The position numbers and the translations under genes were made by a program. Shown piece after piece: positions 17,233 through 25,390 of a stretch of DNA of 64,000 nucleotides. A model generated the notes under the pieces. That model was not told where the DNA came from and did not search any database. It saw only the letters and a program-made list of their open reading frames with translations. The first letter of the stretch is position 1; the number at the start of each line of letters is the position of its first letter. The stretch lies in NCBI GenBank assembly GCA_002840715.1, contig PHBW01000010.1:44675-108674 (forward strand), read 5' to 3'. The DNA is from Chloroflexi bacterium HGW-Chloroflexi-4 (GTDB lineage: Bacteria; Chloroflexota; Anaerolineae; Anaerolineales; Anaerolineaceae).

Positions 17233-17670
17233 ATGGACAAAAAATGGCACGAATTAATAAAGCAAGTAAGAGCAAAGCAATCTCCCGCCGCAAGTTGGAA
17301 ATCTGACCAGAAAAGCTTAGAAGCGATATTTCGGTTCGCAGGAAAAAATGAAATTGACCCAGTTGAAGCTTCTGGGACCGACATATCAAAATTACGCACA
17401 ATTATCAAGGAGGCCAAAGATGCAATAAAGAATAATGACCTAACACGACTAGATGAACTCTTTCATTTAGCTGCCAACTCAACGATAGTTGAACTTAGAC
17501 TAAGAATTGGCACCACTACCCCCGAAGTAATTATGGTTGAGAAAGTGTTGGATCATAACGCTACCAAATTCAATCTCTCACTATTTTCTGAGGAATTTGA
17601 ACGTTTCCAACAATCAACGAGATTGTTCTTTCAATTCTCAGTAACTGAGACCATTGAAGCCCAAGCTTAA
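17233..17670 (+). CDS. Uncharacterised island protein
   Basis: About 145 residues from the ATG at 17233 (MDKKWHELIKQVRAKQSPA), with AAGGAG ten bases upstream. The same frame is open back to 17125, with another ATG at 17161, so the start is uncertain. The protein is predicted helical and soluble. It contains an ISKLRTIIKEAKDAIKNNDLTRLDELF stretch that looks like a helical hairpin, then ELRLRIGTTTPEVIMVEK. I recognise no domain. It lies 62 bp upstream of the ATPase gene on the same strand, suggesting an operon and a shared role. Confidence 0.55.
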   Translation: MDKKWHELIKQVRAKQSPAASWKSDQKSLEAIFRFAGKNEIDPVEASGTDISKLRTIIKEAKDAIKNNDLTRLDELFHLAANSTIVELRLRIGTTTPEVIMVEKVLDHNATKFNLSLFSEEFERFQQSTRLFFQFSVTETIEAQA

Positions 17671-17732
17671 AACGAAGGAGTTGTTGCTACTAACAACAAC
17701 TCCGGGTAGTTCATTGCAGTCAGGAATATTAT

Positions 17733-18995
17733 ATGCGCAAACAAGTTGATCAGCAAGGTAAAGGTACTATTGGCAGAATACTCAATGATGGTACTCTCAT
17801 CGAGATGATCTATGATCCGATGTTCGAGAAAGGAAATTTCGCAATCAAAATTGAAGACCAACCCGTTCAAGTTATAAACAAAATTCAGGATCCGATGACT
17901 AAGGTTCTTTATACTCCTCTCATAGACAATAGTGTTTCTACTGGACACTTTTTGTTTCCCTCAGAGGTACACATTTGGCCTGAGACAATATCAACAATTT
18001 TCAATCGTATATGTTCCTATATCCGCAAATATATAGATATTGACGAGGACTGTATATCGATAGCTGCTTCTTTTGCAATGATGACGCATGTTTATGACAG
18101 GTTTGAAAAAGTACCTTACTTGCGGTTCTTTGGACCACATGGCTCAGGTAAATCCAGGGCATTAGCAATTATGCGTTCGATATGCTACCACTCAATTAAT
18201 TTAGGCGCTTCCCAAACTGCGCCAAATGTGTTTCGTGCTTTGGATAGTCTTGGAACAGGCACATTATTTCTAGATGAGGCTAATTTTCTTGACACGTCTA
18301 GAACAAGTGACATGACCAAAATATTGAATGACGGTTATTCTAGGGACGGCGTTGTCTATCGCTGTGATCCAAGGACTAATGAAACCAAACCATATCGAGT
18401 TTTTTCACCCAAGGTACTTGCCAATCATACTTCATATGATGACCCTGCCCTTGAAAGCCGCATGCTCACAATCCATATGAAACCCAGTCCTCGCAAAGAT
18501 ATTCCGCTATATTTACCTAATTTAGAGTATCTACCTGATGCTGTAGAAATACGGAATACGCTATTACACTACCGATTAGCTCACTTTTATTCAATAAATC
18601 TGGAACAAAAATTCGAGAAATTAACAGTGTTTGATGCCAGGGCTCAAGAGATTACTTTACCTTTACTTTGGGCTCAAGAGTTAGACGAGGTACCTGATTA
18701 TCTAATGAGATACTTACGAAATCTTCAAAGCTCACGGAAAGAAAGGCAGATGCTAGACGAAGATGCCATTGTTGCCGATATCGTCTCAAGCCTCATGGCG
18801 AACTCTAGGTTTTCAGTCACCCTTACAGATGTTCGTAGCCTTGTATTTAATAAAGGTCAAATTGACCTCCCGTTTAAGCGGTTGGGACATTACTTGCGCC
18901 AATTTGGTGCGACATCAATCAAGTCAAATCAAGGTTATAAGTTCAACCTTCATTCTATAAATACCGAGTTTCTCAAGAGCAGGTATGGATTGTAA
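17733..18995 (+). CDS. Predicted AAA+/helicase-type ATPase, possibly replication-related
   Basis: 420 residues. The Walker A is GPHGSGKS (134-141), the Walker B is TLFLDEAN (177-184). A conserved Asn in FSPKVLANH (near 231) suits sensor 1, and ESRMLTIHM (near 241) supplies a candidate Arg finger. This spacing resembles the ATPase domain of mobile-element helicases and primase-helicases of the D5/DUF927 kind. The first 100 residues have a beta-rich region of unknown role and the last 80 look like a winged-helix DNA-binding domain (RSLVFNKGQIDLPFKRLGHYL). It may be the replication or maintenance protein of the island, but a role in defence cannot be excluded. There is no recognisable primase motif. 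Confidence 0.6.
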   Translation: MRKQVDQQGKGTIGRILNDGTLIEMIYDPMFEKGNFAIKIEDQPVQVINKIQDPMTKVLYTPLIDNSVSTGHFLFPSEVHIWPETISTIFNRICSYIRKYIDIDEDCISIAASFAMMTHVYDRFEKVPYLRFFGPHGSGKSRALAIMRSICYHSINLGASQTAPNVFRALDSLGTGTLFLDEANFLDTSRTSDMTKILNDGYSRDGVVYRCDPRTNETKPYRVFSPKVLANHTSYDDPALESRMLTIHMKPSPRKDIPLYLPNLEYLPDAVEIRNTLLHYRLAHFYSINLEQKFEKLTVFDARAQEITLPLLWAQELDEVPDYLMRYLRNLQSSRKERQMLDEDAIVADIVSSLMANSRFSVTLTDVRSLVFNKGQIDLPFKRLGHYLRQFGATSIKSNQGYKFNLHSINTEFLKSRYGL

Positions 18996-19018
18996 ATTGC
19001 ACTTGCTTTAGCGATTAC

Positions 19019-19045
19019 ACCGGGTGGCCTGAGAAACCACCCGGT
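19019..19045. terminator. Hairpin after the ATPase gene, without T-run
   Basis: ACCGGGTGG (19019-19027) and CCACCCGGT (19037-19045) form a perfect 9-bp stem with a 9-nt loop. No T tract follows on either strand. It may protect the mRNA 3' end or terminate weakly between convergent genes. Confidence 0.5.
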
Positions 19046-19102
19046 AAAATTAGTAATCCAATTTCCTAGTAAGTTAAGTGGCAACGCTGTTCGAATGCTC
19101 AT

Positions 19103-19810
19103 TTATTCAAACAATTTAAAGTACGCTCCGGTGTTTCTAATCCCCACTTGTTCACTAACAGCAAGATATGGTGAAAAATAGAGAAATGGCTTGGTACCAG
19201 ATTTATACTTAAAAATTACCCAATTTTCGCCTTCAATAGGTGGGTAACCTTCAGCAAAAATCTTCGTGAAGTCCGCCGACCAAATATCGACCCCATTATT
19301 TTCATAACGCAAAGTTGTACTCCAGTATGGATAAAGGGTTTCAACTACATTTTCATTTTTCGCTATTTGCAACTTTAGCCTCAATCGTAAAGCTAGGTAT
19401 TCCTGCCCTTCTACCAATGGATCGTATGGTGACCACACACGCTCTTGTTTTGCAATTTTAAGAGCGTCATCTCCAGTGACAATTTCTAAAAGCGTGCAAT
19501 CCATTACATATTTCTCTTCAAAAATGGTATCAACTTCATACCGAAAGGGCTTAACCGTTATGCTTTCGCCAATTCCCAATGGATTAACAAAACTACCTTT
19601 ATCGGGAGTAGGTGTTACTGTAGGAGTATTGGTTGGCCGAGGGGTTGAAGTTGGTGTGTGAGTTGGAAGAGGTGTTACGGTGGGAGTAGTAGTGGCCGTC
19701 GATAAGAAGGAAAGGATGGTGGAATTGCATCCAGTAAGTATTATGAGAAAACTAAAAACGAGGATACTTATTAATAGGCGTCGGAAAAGATTATAGCGAT
19801 TTTGCTTCAA
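19103..19810 (-). CDS. Putative lipoprotein with Thr-Pro linker
   Basis: 235 residues. An N-terminal signal (about 8-27) ends in a lipobox LTGC, predicting lipidation at Cys28. A Thr/Pro-rich linker follows (about 38-70; TPTVTPLPTHTPTSTPRPTN), a style frequent in Chloroflexota surface proteins. The folded domain (about 75-235) begins NPLGIGESITVKPFRYEVDTI and resembles DUF4352-like immunoglobulin-type domains in pattern, though this is tentative. The function is unknown. It is the only exported protein in the island and lies between two hairpins on the minus strand. The Chloroflexota-style linker suggests that the island has long resided in related hosts. Confidence 0.75.
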   Translation of the reverse strand: MKQNRYNLFRRLLISILVFSFLIILTGCNSTILSFLSTATTTPTVTPLPTHTPTSTPRPTNTPTVTPTPDKGSFVNPLGIGESITVKPFRYEVDTIFEEKYVMDCTLLEIVTGDDALKIAKQERVWSPYDPLVEGQEYLALRLRLKLQIAKNENVVETLYPYWSTTLRYENNGVDIWSADFTKIFAEGYPPIEGENWVIFKYKSGTKPFLYFSPYLAVSEQVGIRNTGAYFKLFE

Positions 19811-19919
19811 TGAATTTCTCCCATAGCGGATGACCGCACTTTCTATTTTAAATATTTAATCAAGAAACTAATTACATTTTCCTCCTTTACAAATCGAGTT
19901 TCACTTAAGGCTAACATTT

Positions 19920-19959
19920 TAATAACATCTACTTCAGGCGCCTGAAGTAGATGTTATTA
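19920..19959. repeat. 40-bp perfect palindrome
   Basis: The two 20-bp halves, 19920-19939 and 19940-19959, are exact reverse complements with no spacer; the centre is CAGGC|GCCTG. It lies between the lipoprotein gene and the end of the wHTH/PD-(D/E)XK-like gene. There is no T-run after it on either strand. The core TTCAGG..CCTGAA also occurs in the 18-bp palindrome at 15198-15215. Confidence 0.9.
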
Positions 19960-19992
19960 CTAGAGGATAGGATCAATATAAACCTGTTTTAG

Positions 19993-20655
19993 TTATTCTT
20001 CATCTACCATGCCATTGTTATTAACCCAGAAATAAGTAAAGCCTGAAGCTTTCTTGAACCAAGAAATACCTTTACTTATATTTCGGTACCGCTCAAAATC
20101 CGGTAAAGCAAAAGCAAGTTGAACAGAATTATCTTTCTCGCGGTACTTAATGATGTCATATAGTGCTGATGCAAACCAATGCGCGGCTTGCAAGCGTGGA
20201 TTTGTTCTTCGTTTTGGCCGTGGATATCCTTTCACGGTAATCCACATTTCTTGGCCACCTTTTTCTGTAATTACATCAACACCTCGTTGATGTGTTCTAG
20301 TGTCTACTTCCTGAACAATGTTGTAATTCAATGACTTAAGGTATTTAACCAAAGTAGCTTGCACATTGCCTTCCCAATACCACTGAAGTTGATACTCCTC
20401 AACAGACATTTCATCTATGTTCTCATTTTCGGTAATATTATGTTGTTGGTGGATTTCTACAGGAATGTCCATTAGAAAATTGTTAATAATTCCATCTACT
20501 ATATCACGACGGATATGGCCTTCGACTTCAAGTCGCCGGCAATAACTATTTGCAGTCTGCCTGCGTGATAGATTAAGCAATTCTGTCAGCTGGTCATCAT
20601 TCAATCCTTCAGGATGACTTTGCAAACAATCAATAATTCTTTCTCGAATAGTCAT
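19993..20655 (-). CDS. Winged-helix protein fused to a PD-(D/E)XK-like domain
   Basis: 220 residues from the ATG at 20655 (MTIRERIIDCLQSHPEGLN). Residues 1-55 form a predicted winged helix (LTELLNLSRRQTANSYCRRLEVEGHI). A linker leads to a restriction-endonuclease-like domain (about 93-210): WEGN with Glu95, then RGVDVI with Asp127 and ITVKGYP with Lys142. In active enzymes the last motif reads E-x-K or Q-x-K; here it is T140-V-K142, so the site may be inactive or altered. It is the last of three minus-strand genes (WEY-motif protein, zinc ribbon, this gene) with short gaps, probably one operon. A DNA-binding or DNA-sensing role is plausible; catalysis is doubtful. Confidence 0.65.
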   Translation of the reverse strand: MTIRERIIDCLQSHPEGLNDDQLTELLNLSRRQTANSYCRRLEVEGHIRRDIVDGIINNFLMDIPVEIHQQHNITENENIDEMSVEEYQLQWYWEGNVQATLVKYLKSLNYNIVQEVDTRTHQRGVDVITEKGGQEMWITVKGYPRPKRRTNPRLQAAHWFASALYDIIKYREKDNSVQLAFALPDFERYRNISKGISWFKKASGFTYFWVNNNGMVDEE

Positions 20656-20702
20656 ATAAACATAGCTCCAATTTGATAAAAAAAAATAACAAGCATCATC
20701 AC

Positions 20703-21035
20703 TTAGAACTTTCTTCGACCGTCGTCGTAACAATCACTAAATAAGCCCAATCCATTTTCATCAAAGTATTTCTGCCAATTGGGAACTAAATCCCAAACAA
20801 AAAATTCACTCTTGCAACCAGGACATGTATAAATATAATTCTTCCGATAATTTTTCCCCACTATCAACTTGCATTTACATTTCTTACAAATCAAATCCGG
20901 AAGTTCATTTTCTGAAATAAAACTGGGTTTTCCACATTTCTCACAGTCTTGAGAAATAAATCCACCTTGTCGGCTTTGAACTATCATCTGCGGAGCGTGA
21001 CAACAAGAAGACAAACTTTTGCTAAGCAATTTCAT
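20703..21035 (-). CDS. Zinc-ribbon protein
   Basis: 110 residues from the ATG at 21035 (MKLLSKSLSSCCHAPQ), preceded by a near-perfect GAGGAGGT. Four Cys-pair motifs are visible: SCCHA, CEKCGK, CKKCKC and CPGCKS. This fits two zinc-binding ribbons, or a zinc-ribbon pair followed by a short acidic C-terminal tail (FDENGLGLFSDCYDDG). Such proteins often bind nucleic acids or partner proteins. It lies between a WEY-motif gene (64 bp upstream) and the winged-helix/PD-(D/E)XK gene (47 bp downstream), all on the minus strand. No specific function is assigned. Confidence 0.7.
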   Translation of the reverse strand: MKLLSKSLSSCCHAPQMIVQSRQGGFISQDCEKCGKPSFISENELPDLICKKCKCKLIVGKNYRKNYIYTCPGCKSEFFVWDLVPNWQKYFDENGLGLFSDCYDDGRRKF

Positions 21036-21099
21036 ATTTACCTCCTCTAGATCTACTACAAGAAAACGTTTGGAAATGAAATAAATTGATCGCCTTCTT

Positions 21100-21309
21100 T
21101 TATTCTTTTGGACGCTTGAATGTAAATATGGCTTTCGTCGTTCCGCCATGAACACCATCGCATATAGGAGTTACACTAACCAACTCCCAGCCTTTATTGC
21201 CAAAATCGTTTATCATTTGCCAAGTTTCTTTTTCAAGTATCTGTTTTCCTACCCAGTCGTAAAGGCCTTCTTTTTCAATATAGAAACACGTATATTCCCA
21301 CTTCTGCAA
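21100..21309 (-). CDS. Small WEY-motif protein (DUF4177-like), copy 2
   Basis: 69 residues from a TTG at 21309 (LQKWEYTCFYIEKEGLYDW), chosen because GGAGCGAATT before it matches the GGAGCGAAAT before the ATG of copy 1 (16030-16317), and because the protein similarity starts there. Conserved features are the KWEY strand, the FGNKGWELVSV centre and the TFKRPKE end. It lacks the charged insertion of copy 1. It is the first gene of the operon that continues with the zinc-ribbon and winged-helix/PD-(D/E)XK-like genes, so it may serve as a partner of these. Confidence 0.65.
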   Translation of the reverse strand: MQKWEYTCFYIEKEGLYDWVGKQILEKETWQMINDFGNKGWELVSVTPICDGVHGGTTKAIFTFKRPKE

Positions 21310-21522
21310 AATTCGCTCCAGTATTGTTGAGATAATAAATATTAAATAGCAATCTGCTAATAATATATCTACGGTCGTTCTCAATCCCTTTAGAAAAAGC
21401 GTGAATTTCCTTTACAACTGTCAATCTTTTTAGTGGCGATCTCGTTTTTGTAATTCGTTGTTTATCAATCAGCCGCCGCTATTTTTCGGTATAACAAAAA
21501 CTATTGTTCATTTCAAACACAA

Positions 21523-21917
21523 TCAGTCAATACCCACTATGTAGGAAAAACTTAATGGACTACTCGTAATATGGGTTTCGAGGCGGGCCGTCGCCACCAG
21601 CGTAGGGAAAACTTGGAAGTTGGTTGCTTCTGGTTTACATCTTGCGGTCCTTCCCTATCCTTGTGGGGAAAACACCCATCGGCGACTAACAGTCACTCCA
21701 ATTAACGGTCCTTCTCAAAACTGTGGACAAAACTACTTCTTCCTCACTTTCACATCAAAAATATATAGAAAGAGAAAAAAAACACAAAAAAATATAATAA
21801 TCATTAAATCCTTTCTATTTCAAACAAACGCTTCACCCCCGCTCGAGTGCGGAATACTTTTCCATAGACATCTCGCGCACACTCACACACTATCCCTCCC
21901 TGCTCGCTAGGGGAAAC
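21523..21917. repeat. Degenerate stem-loop units at about 60-bp period
   Basis: A motif of the form GTRGGgAAAAC recurs at 21541, 21602, 21663 and 21723; looser relatives appear at 21847 (GTGCGGAATAC) and 21907 (CTAGGGGAAAC). Spacing is 61, 61, 60, then about 2 x 62, then 60 bp. Upstream of each tail lies a short complementary arm that differs from unit to unit but still pairs: TTCCC/GGGAA at 21663, GTCC/GGAC at 21723, CCGC/GCGG at 21847, CCCT/AGGG at 21907. Two units also share CGGTCCTT (21645, 21706). The period and shape recall a type I-E CRISPR, but the repeats are far too divergent and no cas gene is present. It also covers the 619-bp gap between two minus-strand genes, where I see no supported gene. 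Confidence 0.4.
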
Positions 21918-21928
21918 TCATTTCTCTC

Positions 21929-24253
21929 CTATTCCGCTACTATTACTTCCTCATACAAATGCTTTTGGAAGCCAAAAAACAACTCTCTGATCTCAGGTAC
22001 CTCGCCCAGAACCATCTTTGCGTCTTGTATGGCTTGATACTTCAAGACAAGAAGGTCAGCCAGTTTCTCCTGGGCAAGCTCTTCAACGCCGGTTTCGATG
22101 TACTTCGACAAAACAAAATCAAGGAACTCCTTTTGTTGCGGTTCCAGGCTATCAAAGATGCTGCGCTGTGCATGAGCCACTCTCAATTCACGGGTAATCG
22201 GCTGTGTGTTGTAGGCGACGTATTCAAGTACATCAAAGATGTCACTCTTTTCAGCATCGATCAGTTTTTGAAGTTGATGCAGCTCGTCGTGTCCGTATCC
22301 AGCATCGGACAACTTATCCAACAGTTCCTTGCGAGTGATCGGGTTGGACCAGATCCCACGAAGTTGGTTTTCATCTGTAAACAACTCTGGAAGTTTTCCG
22401 TACAGGCTTTGCAAAAACTCCTGGGCGGTCATGGGTTTTCCACCTGGTCCAATAAAAGCTGTGAAAACCATGTGTTGAAGTTCTCGCTCTTTACCGTCAT
22501 GGAGCTTCACTTTTACTTTTGTTCGCCTCGTGGCTTCTACATCATCTTCAGGATTGTAACCATCCCCGGGTTCTCGTTTTCCTCGCTCCTTACGTCCAGG
22601 TTCAGGTCCATAAACATCGACGGGTTCTGGATCGCCTTCCCATATTGTATCTGCATAAGAAGCATAAGCACCAACATAATCGTAAATGGTGAAGTATTGT
22701 TTGCCATCAAATAAACGGGTGCCACGACCTATGATCTGCTTGAATTCAATCATGGAGTTGATCATGCGCATCAAAACGATATTACGGATATTTCGTGCAT
22801 CCACACCAGTGGATAACTTCTGCGAAGTGGTCAGAATGGTTGGAATGGTCTTCTCATTATCCTGGAACTCGCGGAGGTATTGTTCACCTAGCAGTCCATC
22901 ATTCGCCGTCACACGGACGCAGTAGAAAGGATCTTTGCTGATGGCTTTCTGATTGATCAAATCCCTGACCGCCGCCGCATGATCCTGAGTGGCGCAGAAA
23001 ACAATGGATTTCTCTTTTTGATCTACCTCGTCAAGATAGATCCTCACCCGCTCGGCTTCACGCTCCTTGATCTCGATAATTCGGTTGAAATCAGGTTCAG
23101 TGTAAAGCTTGCCTTCTTCGATCTCTCCCTCGATCACAGTGTCATCTGAGGTGTACATGTAGTCATCAATGGTCGTTTGGATGCGTTTGACCCTGAAGGG
23201 GGTTAGAAAGCCGTCCTCGATGCCTTCACGAAGCGAGTAGATGTATACCGGATCCCCAAAATACTTGTAGGTATCTGCGTTCTCTTCACGCTTGGGCGTG
23301 GCTGTGAGGCCTAATTGAACTGCGGATGAAAAGTACTCCATGACCTTGCGCCAGTTACCTTCGTCGTTTGCGCCGCCACGATGGCATTCATCAATGATCA
23401 CGAAGTCAAAGAAATCAGGGGAGTAACCCGTGAAGAATTCCTCATCAGTCTCGCCGCTCATGAAGGTCTGGAAGATGGTAAAGAAGATACTGCCGTTGGT
23501 TGGGACTTTTTTGTGCTTGCGGATCTCATCAGGGCGAATACGAACCAACGCATCCTCCGGGAAGGATTGGAAAGCGTTGTACGCCTGGTCAGCCAGAATA
23601 TTGCGGTCAGCAAGAAAGAGGATGCGCGGACGGTGTGAACCGTCTCTCTGCAAGTTCCAGCGAGTTTGAAAAAGCTTCCAGGCGATTTGAAAAGCGATAA
23701 AGGTCTTGCCAGTGCCGGTGGCCAAGGTAAGCAGAATGCGGGCCTTTTTGTCGGCAATAGCTTTCATGGCGTTATTGACGGCGATCTCCTGGTAATAGCG
23801 AGCCTGATTGGAAAGACCAGTAAATTCAAAGGGAACCTTATCAAATTTATCCTGCCAGGCGTCCCTTTCCTGAAAGGTTATCTTCCAAAGAGTTTCCGGC
23901 GTCGGAAACTCAGCCACGAGCTTTTCTTCACCCTTGGACATGCAGATCTGGTAAATCTCTTTGCCATTGGTGGAATAGGCATAATCAATGTGCAGTTTGT
24001 CGGCGTAATCCTTGGCCTGCATGACACCATCGCCGACTTCTTTTTCATCACTCTTGGCTTCAATGACAGCCAACTTGCGGTTATTGTATTGGAGAATGTA
24101 ATCCGCAGTTAGCGATTTGGACTTTCCGACAGCCTGGATCTTACCGGGAGAGATTATGTATTCCCTCTGGACTTTGGATCCCTCAACAATGCCCCAGCCG
24201 CTTTGCTGAAGCTTGGGATCAATAAGTTCCGCCCTGGTCTCTGCTTCGTTCAT
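21929..24253 (-). CDS. hsdR: Type I restriction enzyme, R subunit
   Basis: 774 residues. The N-terminal nuclease domain has a PD-(D/E)XK site: Asp51, then Glu65-Ala-Lys67 (IEAK). A superfamily 2 translocase follows: Walker A ATGTGKT (178-184), the DEAD-type box IDECHRGG, LGLTATPKR as motif III, and IGRGTRLFDGKQYF near motif VI. The C-terminal helical part would dock on HsdM. Together with HsdS and HsdM it cuts unmodified DNA far from its recognition site after ATP-driven translocation. The gene follows hsdS by 9 bp and is the last in hsdM-hsdS-hsdR order. The chain is intact and of EcoR124-like, short type, so the system is predicted active. Confidence 0.95.
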   Translation of the reverse strand: MNEAETRAELIDPKLQQSGWGIVEGSKVQREYIISPGKIQAVGKSKSLTADYILQYNNRKLAVIEAKSDEKEVGDGVMQAKDYADKLHIDYAYSTNGKEIYQICMSKGEEKLVAEFPTPETLWKITFQERDAWQDKFDKVPFEFTGLSNQARYYQEIAVNNAMKAIADKKARILLTLATGTGKTFIAFQIAWKLFQTRWNLQRDGSHRPRILFLADRNILADQAYNAFQSFPEDALVRIRPDEIRKHKKVPTNGSIFFTIFQTFMSGETDEEFFTGYSPDFFDFVIIDECHRGGANDEGNWRKVMEYFSSAVQLGLTATPKREENADTYKYFGDPVYIYSLREGIEDGFLTPFRVKRIQTTIDDYMYTSDDTVIEGEIEEGKLYTEPDFNRIIEIKEREAERVRIYLDEVDQKEKSIVFCATQDHAAAVRDLINQKAISKDPFYCVRVTANDGLLGEQYLREFQDNEKTIPTILTTSQKLSTGVDARNIRNIVLMRMINSMIEFKQIIGRGTRLFDGKQYFTIYDYVGAYASYADTIWEGDPEPVDVYGPEPGRKERGKREPGDGYNPEDDVEATRRTKVKVKLHDGKERELQHMVFTAFIGPGGKPMTAQEFLQSLYGKLPELFTDENQLRGIWSNPITRKELLDKLSDAGYGHDELHQLQKLIDAEKSDIFDVLEYVAYNTQPITRELRVAHAQRSIFDSLEPQQKEFLDFVLSKYIETGVEELAQEKLADLLVLKYQAIQDAKMVLGEVPEIRELFFGFQKHLYEEVIVAE

Positions 24254-24262
24254 GTTTCCCTC

Positions 24263-25390
24263 TTAGAGTTCGCCGTTGAATGCTTTTTGTAGGATCGATC
24301 TTTTGAGGTCTTCTAGACCAAAAAGCTTTTGTCTATATATATCATCGAGTTGTTTTGTTTCCTTTTCAAGAGTATCAAGTTTGGCAACGATATCCTCCTG
24401 ATGTTCTAAGGATGGTAATGGAATTTGCATATCTTGGATCATACCCAGCTTCAAGAATTTCGTTCCAGCTCCGACTGCTTTTTCTTTGAATTCCTTTAGT
24501 TTATCAAGCAATTGGAAGTAAAGATATCTATACAGTACTTTGCTATCTTGGTTCACTGTAATAACATATGTTCTTTGATAGGCGTTGAATTTACCATTGT
24601 AGTGTTTCACATTAAAGTCACCAACAGCATTATTTCCGGCTAAGAGAATAGCTTCACAATCAAATGCATACTCATCAATTGCATAGACTTCTCTTGCGCA
24701 AGTAAAAAAGGGGTATTGCCCATCAGGTTTTGCTGCATTCGCATCTAACTTGCCAGTTTTTATGCTAACTAGATCGCGTAAGCGAGTTTTGTCTGCTTTT
24801 ATGCCGTGCAAATAACCCTCAAACAGCTCACGGACGTTCTGCAGGTTCTTCTCGGTGTTTGCTTTAGCTGTTTCAATTGCAGCGAACGCCTCGTCAAGAA
24901 TGTTCACGATCCTCAATTGCTCTTGATAAGAGGGCAAAACGATTTCAATATCCCGAAATTTGTTGAGCGACACTCCACCAATTAAGCCAGAAAGGTGGGC
25001 AATAAATTGTTTTCGAAAATCAGGACTTTGAGCCCAATAATAAATAAATTTCCCTTCGATTTTATTATTAGGAATAATCGCAAACAATTTATTTACAAAA
25101 CATACTTCGTTAGTGTTAAAACCAATTTTTTTTCCCGCACTACCTCCTTCAGCACAAATCAAGGTTGCATTTGCAGGAGCAACTTTAAAATTTTTAATAT
25201 AATCAATAGGAATTCTTACTCCATTATCATAGTTTATTACACCATCGAAGCTTATATCCTTTGTTGCAATATACGGTAAACCGCCATTAATTTTTAAATA
25301 CTTTTCCTTCTTTTCTTCTTCGTTAATACTATTACCACTGTAAATTGAGGCAATATCATTAATTTTCTTTTTCTCCCAACCCTGCTTCAT
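24263..25390 (-). CDS. hsdS: Type I restriction-modification specificity subunit
   Basis: 375 residues with the two half-repeats typical of HsdS. The first target-recognition domain runs to about residue 165 and ends with LPSYQEQLRIVNILDEAFAAIE, and the second ends with LPSLEHQEDIVAKLDTLEKET. Each is followed by a conserved coiled helix (residues 160-195 and 325-370). The protein reads the bipartite DNA target; its specificity cannot be predicted from the sequence. The start overlaps the hsdM stop by 4 nt. The N-terminal domain (GNSINEEEKKEKYLKINGG) is AT-rich compared with hsdM and hsdR, consistent with swapping of recognition domains between systems. Confidence 0.92.
   Translation of the reverse strand: MKQGWEKKKINDIASIYSGNSINEEEKKEKYLKINGGLPYIATKDISFDGVINYDNGVRIPIDYIKNFKVAPANATLICAEGGSAGKKIGFNTNEVCFVNKLFAIIPNNKIEGKFIYYWAQSPDFRKQFIAHLSGLIGGVSLNKFRDIEIVLPSYQEQLRIVNILDEAFAAIETAKANTEKNLQNVRELFEGYLHGIKADKTRLRDLVSIKTGKLDANAAKPDGQYPFFTCAREVYAIDEYAFDCEAILLAGNNAVGDFNVKHYNGKFNAYQRTYVITVNQDSKVLYRYLYFQLLDKLKEFKEKAVGAGTKFLKLGMIQDMQIPLPSLEHQEDIVAKLDTLEKETKQLDDIYRQKLFGLEDLKRSILQKAFNGEL

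Noticed and set aside
21620..21910. 96-residue plus-strand open frame between the island operon and hsdR
   Set aside because: Low-complexity, Lys/Thr/His-rich translation with no ribosome site and no domain. It coincides with the periodic hairpin region.
21523..21917. A functional CRISPR array
   Set aside because: Repeat units are highly divergent, one is missing and no cas gene is present. Only the period and shape fit, so it is kept as an unexplained repeat.
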